Shown: piece by piece, positions 36,336 to 48,394 of the stretch
Layout of the letters: each line of letters starts with the position of its first letter
Numbering within the stretch: position 1 is the first letter of the stretch
Origin: Wurfbainia villosa
Lineage: Eukaryota > Streptophyta > Magnoliopsida > Zingiberales > Zingiberaceae
Reading direction: 5' to 3'
DNA: 64,000 nt
Assembly: GCA_025175895.1 (NCBI GenBank)
Contig: JAKLTH010000222.1
Location: 2,046,001 to 2,110,000, forward strand
The notes under the pieces: model-generated
Database searches by the model: none
What the model saw: the letters and a program-made list of their open reading frames with translations, nothing else
What the model was told of the DNA's origin: nothing
Program-made: the position numbers and the translations under genes

Positions 36336-37623
36336 ATCTCCCCTGATGTGTGGCAATCCGCTTAAGTTAGGTAAAAACATTTGATATAAATTCTAAGGTA
36401 AGAAAGCATGTAAAGATAAACATGATATAGCAACATGCAACTCCCCCTTAATCCATGAAACTCTCTATGCAAATTTTCTCCCCCTATCATATATTTCTCC
36501 CTCTAAAGCAATTAACTTAAACATAATTATTTCTCCCCCTTTGACACCATCAAAAAAGATTAACACGAAGTTATAAACTCATGGCATCAAGTATAATGGA
36601 GGGAAAATACCAAAAACATGATTAAAATGTGAAATCAGAAAATTGCAGGCTGATTTTCAGTGAGCATCATTGCTCAAGATGGCAATGATCGTAGCACAAT
36701 TGATTCCGAAATTCTGATTTTCTGGGCGAATTTCAGAAATGCATTAAAAATTCCAGAAAATTCAAAAAATCATGAAATTTGAGAAGCATATTTCTTTTAA
36801 GTATATCTATCAAGGAAAAATAGTTTTTCATGAAAAATCATTATATTTTCCGAGATTTGCCAAAAATCCAAACACTTGAAAAACCACTAGTTTTTGAGCA
36901 TGTTAGTATCCATTTTAACACCTAGTCTTGCTTTGAATTATTCCAAAACATGAATACATAGATTTTTGATTAAGGAATTGTTTTGAAAACATATGAAATA
37001 TCCAACCATGATCTTTGGGAAATATGTCTATGAATTAAACATAAGCTTTCCCCATGATTGGTCTATTATTGCTATGTTGATACTTTAAATGACCATCTAA
37101 ATGTCATAGGCATTAGTGGACATTTGTATCATCCTAACATCTCACCTATGCTAAGTTTGCAATCAAGTTAGCCTATAGTGAGTGTGAGATGCATCCTAGG
37201 GGGGTATTTGTATATACTTAACCCTTGTATTCATGCAATTCTATCATGGTTAAGTATCATCCTAACACTCTACATGATCACAAAGACATATATGAATTAA
37301 TTTTACATTATGATCATGAAATACATGTATTCATTGAATAATAATCATGCATTAGGTATTATATGATGATAATAAGCAAAGTATCACCTAAAGCATGATT
37401 CAACCCTATTTCTCATGATTACGTGCCAAATATTAAAAACATAAATCATGATTTCAAACATACATAGCAATTACATTAATCATCATGATTTAAGCATTAT
37501 TACCTATTTATGGGCACGTTATCATCACCCAACACTATCTAAAAAAAATGTTGTCCCGTCATCCTAAGTCAACCAAAATATGATATAGGTCAAGTTCATA
37601 TGGTTGACTACCCTAGGGGTTTT

Positions 37624-39354
37624 CTAACCCTTAAGGATGGATTTTGGAACCCAAAATAAATTCTTTCCTATTGGGTTCACTAAATACTCCTTGGGGATCC
37701 ATTTCCTAGCAATTACCTTCTTCTTATCTTGTCCCCTAGCTATAAGACATTTGTAGGCCTTTTCATTTTTCTTTTCCTTGTAGCCTAGGCCCTTTTTGTT
37801 GAAACTAGCTCTTTGGCTCCCTAAGATCATGTTCAATGTGTTGGAGCCAATTGTGAATTTCTCTAGGGCTTTGATTAAATAATCTACCTTTTCCCTTAAT
37901 GCCCTATTTTCCTCTATGCATGCATCATTAACATCCAAAGGCATATAATCATGTGAGCATGCATCATCATGGCAAGAAGAGGTATCATTATTATTTAAAC
38001 ATGCATTTTCTAGCTTATATTCCAAAGCCTTAATTTGATTAAGCATGCTTTTATTTTTCTTTTTCATTCCAAATAAGTCCTTAGTTAAACTAGAAATTAT
38101 GGAAACTATTTTCTTAGGAGAAGCTTTCGTTACCATAGTTTCCATATCTTTTTCTTCTTCTTCGGATGAGGAGGATGTAGAAGCTCCCCCTTCACTTGAG
38201 CTCTCTCCTCTTGAGCTTGATCCTTCATTTTCGGAGGAAGAGCAATCCAAGTCATCAAAGGCCATCAAGGCCAAATTGATGACAAAGGCATTCTCCTCAT
38301 CCGATGATGATGAGGAGGATGAGGATGAATCATCCCAAGTCCTTGCCTTGAGAGCTTTAGCCTTTCCCTTTTCCTTTGTCTTCTTCTCCTCTTCCTTCTT
38401 TTTCTTGCTCCCCTTTTTCTTCTTCTTTTCTTCTTTCTTTTTCTTCTCTTCCTTGCTCTTGTTTAAGAGAGGACAATTGTCCCTTATGTGCCCTTCTCCT
38501 TGGCAATTGTAGCATATGACCTTCCCCCTTGGTCTTCTATTCCTATCATTAGATTTATCAAATCTAAAATTCTTAAATGCACGTCTTACCCTCCTTACCA
38601 TATAGGCTTCTTCGGTGCTATCCATGGAGGAGGAGGAAGACGCTTCGTCATCGGAGGAGGAGGGGATTTCCATCTTCTTCTTCCCTTTGTTTGCCATCAA
38701 GGCTACTCCTCTTGAGGGTTGAATTCTAGGCTCCTCTTGTATTCCTTCAAGCCTAGTTTCGTGAAGCTCCATTGTTGAGAAAAATTCCTCCAAGGTACTT
38801 ACTTCCAAGTTCTTGGAGATGTAGAACGAATCCACCATGGAGCTCCACTTTGAGGACCGGGGAAAGGCATCTATAGCCTTCATGAGCATGTCCCGGTTTG
38901 ATAGCTTCTCACCTACACTTGTTAGCCCAATTAAAATTTCTTTAAACCTAGAGTGTAGTGAGGTTACCTTTTCTCCCTTTTCTAGTTTTATATTGGATAG
39001 TTGGGAGCGGAGGAGGTCTCTCCTTGCTAGCTTGGCCTCGGATGTGCCTTCATGGAGTTCTATAAGCTTCTCCCACATCTCTTTGGCGCTATCACATTCT
39101 CCGATCCGGTTGATCTCTTGTTGGGGGAGCACATTGAAAAGATGATGTTTTGCCTTTGAGTTCGCAAGGTGCTCTTCCCTTTGCCTTTTGGTCCACCTAG
39201 ATTTCTCTATTGGCTTCCCCTCTTCATCCCTAGGCAAAACGAAACTGGATTCCATTGTAATCATAATGTCAAAACTGCTTGAAAAATACCTCCATTCGCT
39301 TCTTCCACTGCGAATTCTCCTTCAAATTTCGAGGATGGATGTTGGAGCCGCCAT
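37624..39354 (-). pseudogene. gag-like protein, array unit 3 (5' end damaged)
   Basis: The original start matches the ATG at 39354, but small deletions between about 39270 and 39350 shift the frame. The uninterrupted part runs from an internal Met at 39264 to 37624 (546 residues) and is the longest open gag frame of the three. It carries the UBN2-type region, the CCHC knuckle, acidic Ser/Glu tracts and the FWVPKSILKG end. It has neither of the frameshifts of units 1 and 2. Confidence 0.85.
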
Positions 39355-39415
39355 TTTGAAAGTTGCTTATTGTGGCGGTTAGTCCTCGACAAGCTTTCTC
39401 GCTCTCGATACCACT

Positions 39416-40565
39416 TGTAGGATCGGTCTGGCCGGCTAGAGGGGGTGAATAGCCCTTTTCGCTTGGATGCCGGTATTTGCTCGCCTACAAAATTAATTAG
39501 CAGCGAAAGACTAATAAAGACAAGCAAATAGAAATACGAGAAAACAAACGCTAACAAAGAATGTAACGTGGTTCACGGCTACGCCGCTAATCCACGATCC
39601 CGATTCGTCCGAGGTGAATCACTCCTCCAAATCCAATCACTATTGGTCTCTCCTTTGCACCAAGCTAGGTGGAGGTAACCTTTACAATCAAGATTACTCT
39701 TCTTACAAATAGAATGAAGTAAAAACAAGTAAGAAGAGTTTAGAGCTTGTGGGGCACTAGGAAGATCACTTGGAGCATAAGCATTAGCCTCTCAAAGGCT
39801 CACACCCTCTCTTTTTATAGAGAGGCTGATTTCTTCCCGTTGGCCGCCATCGATCACGCCCTTGGCGATGATCGCCATCACTATGGCCTCGAACACGCCG
39901 GATCCGACCGCTTGTAGTCCAACGGAACTCTTGGCGATCGATGGGGTCCATCACGATCATTGCTTCCGTAGTCGCGATCGGCTACGACGGTTCGGGCTAA
40001 AACCCTATTGATCGATCGCTTTCGCCGGCGGTCGGCAATGATCTGCGATCGGAACGATCGATCAGCGCCAATCCACAATCGTATACATCGAACTCACTCG
40101 ACTCGAGCGATCACGCCGCCATGACATAGCGATCGTGTGTCGGAAAACTCCATCCGACACTTGGCCAAATGGGCCAAGTTTCACCTAAGAGCTACCCTTC
40201 CCGGTTACAATCGCCACTCATTTTTGAGTCCTCGCCAAGTTCTTCGCGTTTCGCCACGCCCCTCATCGCGCGCCGCGACTCTGCAATGCTCCTTCGCATC
40301 TCTTGCCTCGAAGTCTACTTCCTCCGGCTTCACTCCAAGCTTCTCGTCCGGCGGTCCCTCGGATGCTCCAAGCGCACGGCTTCCGCAAAGCTATCCTTCA
40401 CCGACTCAAGACACGAGTCATGAGATGTGAAACTCGCCACGGCTCCATGTGCGAATTACTAAGTCCTGCACGACTTCAACGCACATATCAAATCAACATA
40501 TCAAACTAACTTAAACCCTTTGCCACACCATCAAAACCATATTACGGCAAGAGATTGCCCTAACA
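39416..40565 (-). repeat. Family-2 LTR 4 (outer right)
   Basis: 1150 bp, the 5' LTR of unit 3. Its start reads TGTAGGATCGGTCTGGCC, with several small deletions. It ends GCCCTAACA and is followed by the duplicated target CCTTC. Confidence 0.88.
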
Positions 40566-42149
40566 CCTTCTTCATAGTATATCATGTTCCTTCTTCATAG
40601 CATATCATATTTCTTTTCATAACATATCATGTTCTTTCTTTATGACATATCATACATTCATACAATTAACATGGACATAATGTAGTGACATAAACCAATC
40701 ATGCTATCATAAGATCTAACTAACATTATATTTGTATTTTTTTCTACATGTAGCATGACATGGAGGATTTAGTAGAGGGCATGTACATGGGCTGGCCGAA
40801 ACCCTAAGGGAGGATTCTTAGGAGTTTACATGTTAAACAACTTGTGCAAGGTCTATTTAACATCATACTAACATCACACACATATAGAGCATGACATAAA
40901 CATCATGAACAAGCATAACATGGTGTGATCTAAACTTCATGGGGTTCTAACAAAATTTTAAACCCTAAACAATTTGTACAAGATCTAACTAACCACATGT
41001 TAATCTCCATCACATATAGATCATGGCATGGAAGGCCCTTAGGGGCCTAAATAGGTCTTGGCCGAGAGTTTCAAGAGGCTTAAAGATCCAACACTTAAAT
41101 CTAACTTAGCTATCAACAATCAACATATTATCTTCATCTACATTCAAAACATAACATGACTACATATAGATCATAGCATAGAAGACCATTAAGAGCCTAA
41201 ATGGGTCTTGGCCGAGAGTTTCAAGAGGCTTAAGGGTCCAACACTTAAATCTAGCTTAGCTATCTACATATTATCTTCATCTACATTCAAACATAACATG
41301 AATACATATATATCATAGCATGGAAGTCCATTAGGAGCCTAAATGGGTCTTGGCCGAGAGTTTCAAGAAGCTTGAAGATCAAACACTTAAACCAAGCCTA
41401 TTTAGAAACATGTTATCATCATATTCATACAAAACATAGCATGAACAATCATGGGAAACATGAAGAAGGTATTGGCCGAGAGTTTCAAGAAGCTTGAAGA
41501 TTAAACACTTAAACCAAGCCTATCTAGAAACATGTTATCATCATATTCATACAAAACATAAAATGGACAATCATGGGAAGCATGAAGAAGGTCTTGGCTG
41601 AAAGTTTCATAAAGGATTTTCTTAACAACCATCAACCGAAGCAACTTGTACTACAGGTGAGGGGATACTTACATCCTTCGCTTTGTTTAGTAGTAGAATA
41701 TACCCTAGGTTGTGCCAAGACTAAAGCCCTCTTCTTGCTGGGTTGGTTTTCGGAAAAAGGGAAGGAGAGGGAGTTAGGGTTTCGGTGAGGAAGAAGAGGA
41801 GAAGGGGAGAATGACAATTTTTGTTTCTCTTGTCTCCTCATTCTTTTATTTATTCACTTAAAGGTGTCTCTTAGTCTCCCTTACCCTTATCTATCATTTC
41901 CCATATCCTTCTAATAGCACAACTCTGTTGGGCTTATGTTTATTGGATGCATCCTAAGGTTTAGTTATCTACTAGGAGGTTTAGGGTTCAAACCCTGGGT
42001 CATGCATCATTTTTGGCTCTATTTCTTTTATTTTTTTGAAGGAGCCCACATAAAGCCCATTATAATCATGCAAAAATTCTTGTAAAATTGCTAGAAATTT
42101 TACGGGCGTTACAATCCTTCATACCTTTTAAAAGTTTCGTCCTCGAAAC

Positions 42150-44770
42150 TTAGAATAACTCTGGGTATTTTTGTTTCATGTCCTCCTCGCGTTCCCAGGT
42201 GGCTTCTTCGTACCGTTGATTTTGCCACAGGACCTTCACTAAGGGCACCTCTTTATTCCTTAGTCTTTTGACTTCTCGGTCTAGTATCTGGATAGGCCGA
42301 CTTTCATAACTCATGTTCTCTTGAACTTGCACTGTTTGTGGCTCGATCACTTGGTCTGTATTGGAAATGCACTTCTTGAGCATCGAAACGTGGAACACGT
42401 TGTGAATAGCCGACATCTCTTGAGGCAGCTCTAGCTCGTAAGCTACCTTGCCAACTCTCTTCAGTATCGGATACGGTCCCACATAGCGCGGACTCAGCTT
42501 ACCCTTCCTTCCGAATCTCATCACTCCCTTCATAGGGGCTACCTTGAGGAATACCAGATCCCCGACGTCGAATTCCAACGGTCTACGCCGCATATCTGCA
42601 TAGCTCTTTTGCCGGCTCTGAGCAGTTTCAATTCTTCGGCGGATGTTCTGTATAGCTCGGGTGATGTCGTCAATGAAATCTGTTTGAAGTCCCATCCCCT
42701 TCTTTTCACCACCCTCGTACCAGCATATAGGAGATATACATTTCCTCCCGTATAGAGCCTCGTAGGGCGTCATTTTCCAATAGTAGCTTGGTAGCTATTA
42801 TTGTAGGCGAATTCTGCCAAGTATAAGTATCGACACCAGCTCCCTTTGAAATCCAAGGCGCAAGCTCGTAACATATCCTCGAGTACTTGATTCACCCTTT
42901 CGGTCTGTCCATCAGTCTCAGGATGAAAGGCAGTACTGAATAATAGCTTCATGCCAAGGGCTTTCTGAACACATTCCCAGAAATGGGAAATAAAGCGACC
43001 ATCTCTGTCAGAAATGATGGTCTTAGGAATCCCATGCAATCTGATAATTTCCTTAGCATATAATTGAGCCAGTTGTTCAGTCGAATAAGTCGTCTTGATT
43101 GCTAGGAAGTGGGCAGACTTTGTCAATCTATCCACGATTACCCATATAGCGTCATATCCGTTCGTCGTCTTGGGCAGTCCTGAGATGAAATCCATAGAAA
43201 TATCTTCCCATTTTCATTCTGGAATTTGGATCGCGTGTTCCTCCGTGTCTCGGTGTTCTCGCTTACCCTCTGGCGGTCGTATCAAATCGAGCCACATCTC
43301 TTTTCATCGAACCACGTAATTTCCTTTTCGTGATCTTGGTACATCTTGGTGGTTCCGGATGCATCCGCATAAGGGGTTCCGTGAGCTTCCTCAAATATCT
43401 TCTTCCGTAATCTGAATGCACAAGCGAATCCTGAGGTAGAGTAAGTACTCCACGTCAGAGATACGAAATCCATCATCCTTTCCTTCCGGGATCTCTTGCT
43501 TGATCCTTTGAATGCCTGTTGGCTTACTTTTCTAATATATCGTCGAACAGTGTCGGTGCTATCGTATGGAGCCATCAGGAAATGATTTTGACCACCAGCG
43601 CATAATTTCCTTTTCTAAGGGCGAGATAATCGATAGAGACATCAAAGTGTACAGGACTTCTATTTGAGTGCATCGGCCACCTTATTCGCTTTTCCTGAAT
43701 GGTAGAAGATCTCGCAGTCATAATCCTTGACGAGCTCGAGTCATCTGCATTGTCTCATGTTTAGGTCATTCTGTGTGAAGAAATATTTCAGACTCTGGTG
43801 GTCTGTATAAATCCTACACTGAGCTCCATATAGATAATGCCTCCATATTTTGAGAGCAAAGACTACGACCGCTAGCTCTAGATCGTGAGTGGGATAATTC
43901 TTTTCATGTTCCTTGAGTTGCCTAGAGGCATAGGCAATGACCTTACCATTCTGCATGAGTACAGCTCCGAGTCCCAATTTGGAAGCGTCGCTGTACATGT
44001 CGAAGCCTTCGTTACTGTCCGGAAGAGTAAGGATTGGAGCACTGGTCAGTCTCCTTTTCAATTCTGTGAAACTCTTATCACAAGCGTCCATCCATTCATA
44101 CTTTTTGTTCTTTCTGGTGAGAATTGTCATAGGGGCTACAATTCTCGAGAAATTCTCTACAAACTTCCTATAGTAGCTTGCTAGCCCAAGAAAGCTTCTG
44201 ATATCGCTGACATTCTTTGGCCTGTTCCAGTTACTCACAGCTTCAATCTTTATTGGGTCTACCATCACTCCGTGCTTGGATATAACGTGACCCAAAAATG
44301 TTACTTGATCGAGCCAAAACTCGCATTTGGAGAACTTTGCATACAACTGCTTTTCCTGAAGAATCTGATTCATCAGATCATAGCAGGTGCATTCGTCACT
44401 CCGAAAGGCATAACTACGAAATCATAACGTTCGTATCTTGTTCGGAAAGTTGTCTTCGGTATATCATCTAGTTTCACTTTCACTTGATGATAGCCAGACC
44501 TCAGATCAATCTGAGAGAAGACGGTGGCACCCTTTAACTGGTCGAACAGGTCATCAATCCGTGGTAAAAGGGTACCTATTCTTGATCGTCATATTATTTA
44601 GCGCTCGGTAGTCTATGCACATTCGCATAGACTCATCTTTCTTCTTTACCAACAGTACTGGAGCTCCCCATAGAGAGTAAAATACTGTCTCATCGACTCT
44701 ATTCCTACGTCTTCCATATATTACTGTCTCATCGACTCTATTACTACGTTTTCCAGCCATATTTATCTTC
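42150..44770 (-). pseudogene. Ty3/gypsy pol remnant (RT, RNase H, integrase, chromodomain-like end)
   Basis: From 5' to 3' on the minus strand: an RT start with WGAPVLLVKKKD and CIDYRALN (about 44700-44560); RT connection and RNase H (44373-43741, with YAKFSKCEFWL, RSFLGLASYYRKF, DASKLGLGAVLMQ, YTDHQSLKYF); a degraded HHCC zinc-binding part (about 43575-43280); an integrase core with DRLTKSAHF, SDRDGRFIS and HPETDGQTERVNQ (43195-42770); and the integrase C-terminus, ending in a chromodomain-like TWEREEDMKQKYPELF (42773-42150). Frames are broken at several points. The RT active-site segment with the FxDD box is missing between NAPA (near 44390) and QILQEKQ (near 44365). Gag and protease are absent. 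Confidence 0.88.
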
Positions 44771-44981
44771 ATATATTATAATGAGGCTAACATAAGATTA
44801 TCATACATATATTCATGCATATTTAAACTAAAGGCTAGCATAAGATTATCATACATATATTCATGCATATTTAAACTAAAAGTATTTCTTATCATAATGA
44901 AAGAAATAGAGTAGACATAGAATTTCTTACTTGGAGCGGCAGGATTTGAAGCTTGATGTGTGTGTAGTGGAAAGACAGATC

Positions 44982-44995
44982 TGCTCTGATACCAA
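44982..44995 (-). other. Primer-binding site of the gypsy element
   Basis: CTCTGATACCAACC on plus (GGTTGGTATCAGAG on minus) lies two bases from the right LTR and matches initiator-Met tRNA. Confidence 0.8.
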
Positions 44996-45039
44996 CCTAT
45001 CACGCCCGCCACTACAACAAAAATGACAAAAGACAACAC

Positions 45040-45350
45040 CACAAAGACAACGGTTTTAGGAGAAACCGTTGTCTTTTTGTTAAAAGACAACGGTTTTTGA
45101 CAAAACCGTTGTCTTTGAGCGCCCACATAACACAAAAGACAACGGTTTTACAGTATCCGTTGTCGTTGAGCATATTTTTTTTAAATCAACAACACATTTT
45201 ACAATGGTTTTTCAGAACTGTTGTCTTTAAGGTTTTTTTTTATCTTAACAACAGTTGGGACAACGGTGCAATCAACTGTTGTCAATGAGAATTTTTTTAT
45301 TGTTGTTGTGATAATATTACAACGGTTTTAAACCGTTGTCAATGAAATTT
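45040..45350. repeat. Left subterminal repeats of the CACTA element
   Basis: Repeated AAAGACAACGGTTTT and its complement AAACCGTTGTCTTT, several as closely spaced inverted pairs. Such repeats are the expected binding sites of a TNPA-type protein. Confidence 0.8.
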
Positions 45351-46071
45351 TAAAAGTTTATAATACTATTTTTTAAATTATTTTTACTATTTTTTAAAAA
45401 TTATTGGAAATAATACAACGGTGATTTTTTTTAATACTATTAATACTATTTTTTATTATTATAATACAACGGTCAAATTATTTTTTTAATTATTAATACT
45501 ATTTTTTTTTTAAATTATTGGAAATAAGTTTTTTTTTTAAATATAAATATATATGTTTACAACAATATATTTAAAAATTTATATATATTTTTTAAACAAT
45601 ATATTACAACAATAATTTTTTTAAAAGTTTTTATATATTTAAAAATTTGTTAGGTTAAATAATGCTTCCCTAAACTTCTCTTCCTACTTTCCAAAAACCT
45701 CCGCTGCCTATTTCCCAAAAATCTCCGTCGTTCGCTCTAGGTCATTTGGGGTTTGTAAAATCTGGTCGCGCCTCTCCCTTCTCTATCCAGATCAAGCGGT
45801 TCCTCTCGACAAGACTCGGCCCGGCGTCACTTTACCTCGCGCACAGATGTGATAGGATCCCCGATCGCGCGCCTCCTCTCGACGAAGGCCGACGGATCGC
45901 CTTCTCATCGACGCCTTCGGTGCCCTCTTCCAACTCGTGTGTTACCGCCTCTTCTAATCGTCGCACCGCTGACACTTGCTCGAAGTCCGCACGTAATAGA
46001 TCTTCTACTTCTCAATTCAACCCTCCTGAAGAAGAGGGGAAAAGTTATCTTTTTTTGGTGTTACGATATAG

Positions 46072-46327
46072 ATGGGGAAAAGGAAACGGAGCAATGACTC
46101 CAATGAGAAGAAGATCGATGGCGGGCACTGCCCTTCCACCATCTTCGTTTCCAATCTCCCCTATTCGTTCAAGTCCTCTGAGGTAATTTTAACACTTTTT
46201 TTTTGTGTCGTTTGGTTTGATTGTTTGCTCAGTTATTTATTTGGTTCATCTTTTCTTCCTTCATAGCTGGAAGCATTATTCGGTGAAGTCGGACCCATGA
46301 GACGCTGCTTTATGGTCACTTCGAAAG
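46072..46327 (+). pseudogene. Captured 5' exons of an RBM28-like RNA-binding protein gene
   Basis: Exon 1 (46072-46182) encodes MGKRKRSNDSNEKK... and the start of an RRM, STIFVSNLPYSFKSSE. After an 84 bp GT-AG intron, exon 2 (46267-46327) continues LEALFGEVGPMRRCFMVTSK and ends at a GTAAGT donor. This matches the N-terminal RRM of the plant RBM28/Nop4-like nucleolar protein. No third exon was found nearby, so this is a truncated capture with intron kept, which means DNA-level rather than mRNA-mediated capture. The GC-rich DNA upstream (45746-46071) may be its 5' UTR and promoter. Confidence 0.75.
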
Positions 46328-46410
46328 GTAAGTTGTGTATATACATATTGCACGCCATGAGTAGTAGTTGTTCAGTTTTTTCTATGGATGCATTAGTCTG
46401 CAATCAAAGG

Positions 46411-46480
46411 AATGAATTGGTATCCATGTTAATTAATATTAATGAATTGGTATCCATGTTAATTAATATTAATGAATTGG
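46411..46480. repeat. 30 bp direct repeat within the CACTA element
   Basis: AATGAATTGGTATCCATGTT plus AATTAATATT occurs twice in tandem, with the beginning of a third copy. Confidence 0.7.
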
Positions 46481-47620
46481 AGAAGTGGGTAAGCCATATG
46501 CAACAGCGAAAGCGAGTGAGTGCCTCGAGAAGCCTGCTTTGCATGAGACAATGGTCATGGTGTTTCTCTTATGCAGATCTTTGATTTCTATTCAAATTGA
46601 GAAGAAAATTCTTTTATCAAAAATCTTTGCATTTAATCGTTGCATTTAAATTTTATTATATTAACTTTTGTCTCTTTGTAGAATTTGATGCAGTAGGATG
46701 TCTTCATGCCACCATAGTAATTCCTTAATGTGTGCAATATGTCTAGACTTGAAAGTTTTGTTTGAATTTCACCTACATGTTGAATTTTCCGAAGTTCCCT
46801 TTAGTAATAGACTTACATGATCTATCATTTTAGCAATTTGTTTCATTTGAAACTCTAGTGAAGTAAAAGTTGCTAACAAGTTATTAGCACTTCATAACAC
46901 TTTTTCTCTTATAATTTTACCATTGAGGATTTAAAACTTAAATCTAAGGCTACTTATCTTGAGAAATACTTTAAAAGAATTTTTGTCAATTATTTGGAAG
47001 GTTTTCGCAGAGCCTTTTCTTACATTTGGGATTACAGAGTATATTTGTTGAAATATTCAAGACACTCATAGTCATAACCATTAATCAAAATTTGGCGATT
47101 GTATTTGATCAAATTCTTACCATGATTTTAATCAGTAGTGTTAATTTAGTGATACCTTTTGTCATGTAAAGTTGGACATTTTTAAAATCGACTATATGTT
47201 CTATATCTAGAGGAGCTTAATTGATTAGAGTATAAGCTTTAATAGGTACAAGGTAATCAAAGAAATTTAGGGAATGTAATTAATATAATTTAATTGATTT
47301 GAATATTAGTAGTGATATAGTCTTACATAGAGCTCATTGGAGGAATAAAATATCCATAGTGACTTCAAATACTTGGGACAAATATGACTTGATGTGTTTG
47401 TTGACTTTAGTCAAGCTAAATCGAGTATGCTTCTCAAAACACTGCTGATATAAGAAGCCAATGCTAAGCAAACATTTGGAAAGGGTTGACATGCTACACC
47501 TTATCCGATCAAGATACTTGTATAAAAACTTAAAACCTAAATTAACTTTGCAAATTTTCTTTTGTCTATTAAATAGATTTTCTTTGCAATACTCTAAGTT
47601 ATTCCACCTTTATAATGCAG

Positions 47621-47700
47621 GTTACTGAAGCTCTTTCAAATGCTGGTCTTGAATCTTCGAATCTGATAGTTGGTATTGATTTTACAAAGAGCAATGAGTG
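47621..47700 (+). pseudogene. Captured exon of an RGLG-type (copine-domain) ubiquitin ligase gene
   Basis: After a TATAATGCAG acceptor, the frame reads VTEALSNAGLESSNLIVGID followed by FTKSNEW. This is the start of the copine/VWA-like domain of RGLG RING E3 ligases, including the DxS-like metal site region. The similarity stops after NEW, and the frame ends 12 residues later. It is a single exon with its 3' splice site, on the same strand as the RBM28-like fragment. Confidence 0.8.
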
Positions 47701-48009
47701 GGATGTGTTTGTTTGTATTCTTAAATAACTTGACCATTCTTGTTGGTTTGATACATAGTTTAGAAATGGCAAATGCGAGATTGAGAATGATGAGAAGGGA
47801 AGTTGTAGTGTGAAGTTTCCTCCTACCTTGCAGGAAAATGAGTTTAACTATTATCATGGTCTATCAAATGAGATGAAAGGCATGCATGTGATGTGGAGTT
47901 TATTAACGAGGTCAGGCCTTTACAGGTATCTTTAATCTTTAATGATATCATTGAAATTGTCCAATTTAAATACATTTATTTTTTATACAAGCATTATGTT
48001 TTGTCTTAG

Positions 48010-48357
48010 GGTCAATTAGTTGCATTGAGTGTGGAATCTGGCATCCATGTAGCTTTTGGTACAATTGTTAGTATTGGGGGAGATGATGAGCATCTTAATG
48101 GTGATCCAAGTAAGCATACGAACCATTATTTCGTAATGGTTGATGAAGCATTGGATGAAACCGCCCCTTTGCCAATTCCAACCCCTGTGTGTCAAAGCAT
48201 TGGTGATGCTATCGGATCACATGTAGCTTGGCCCAGACACTTGATGCAAACACAAGATTCTTCGGTAAATGCTACAATCTATTTAAATTTAGCTATACAA
48301 GTGCCTAACAAGTATAAGTTGGCAAGCACAGGAAGAAACACCCTTTGTGGGAAATAA
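48010..48357 (+). pseudogene. Remnant of a CACTA-encoded protein (DUF8039 / TNPA-like)
   Basis: An exon-like frame after a TCTTAG acceptor contains VAFGTIVSIGGDD, HYFVMVDEALDETAPLPIP and IGDAIGSHVAWPRHLM. This pattern (GTI, then a VD..L..APLPIP block and a G..VAWPRHL end) occurs in the second, non-transposase protein of plant CACTA elements. Upstream exon-like DNA (47761-47930) was not identified. The assignment is from memory and moderate. Confidence 0.5.
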
Positions 48358-48394
48358 TCAAGGTATGTTTTACATCGTGGGAAGCTTATATAAT

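Larger units (their letters stand above)
26040..40565 (-). mobile_element. Tandem array of a gag-only LTR retrotransposon, family 2 (4 LTRs, 3 internal regions)
   Basis: The order is LTR-internal-LTR-internal-LTR-internal-LTR, all on the minus strand, with a period of 4.19-4.28 kb once the TRIM is discounted. A single 5 bp duplication CCTTC flanks the whole array (26035-26039 and 40566-40570), and no duplication separates the units. Each unit has a primer site, one gag frame, about 1.3 kb of non-coding DNA and a polypurine tract. There is no protease, integrase or reverse transcriptase. Unequal recombination between LTRs of one insertion, or integration of a concatemer, would give this layout. 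Confidence 0.9.
24672..42113 (-). repeat. 3' LTR of the gypsy element (left), interrupted
   Basis: About 2.9 kb of LTR sequence once the array at 26040-40565 (with its TSD) is removed. It contains a 35 bp minisatellite (25155-25385), a 22-27 bp CATATCATGTTCCTT minisatellite (25780-26039, continuing 40571-40650) and several related segments with TTGGCCGAGAGTTTCAAGA (about 41050-41480). It ends in TTTTACGGGCGTTACA at 42113. Confidence 0.8.
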
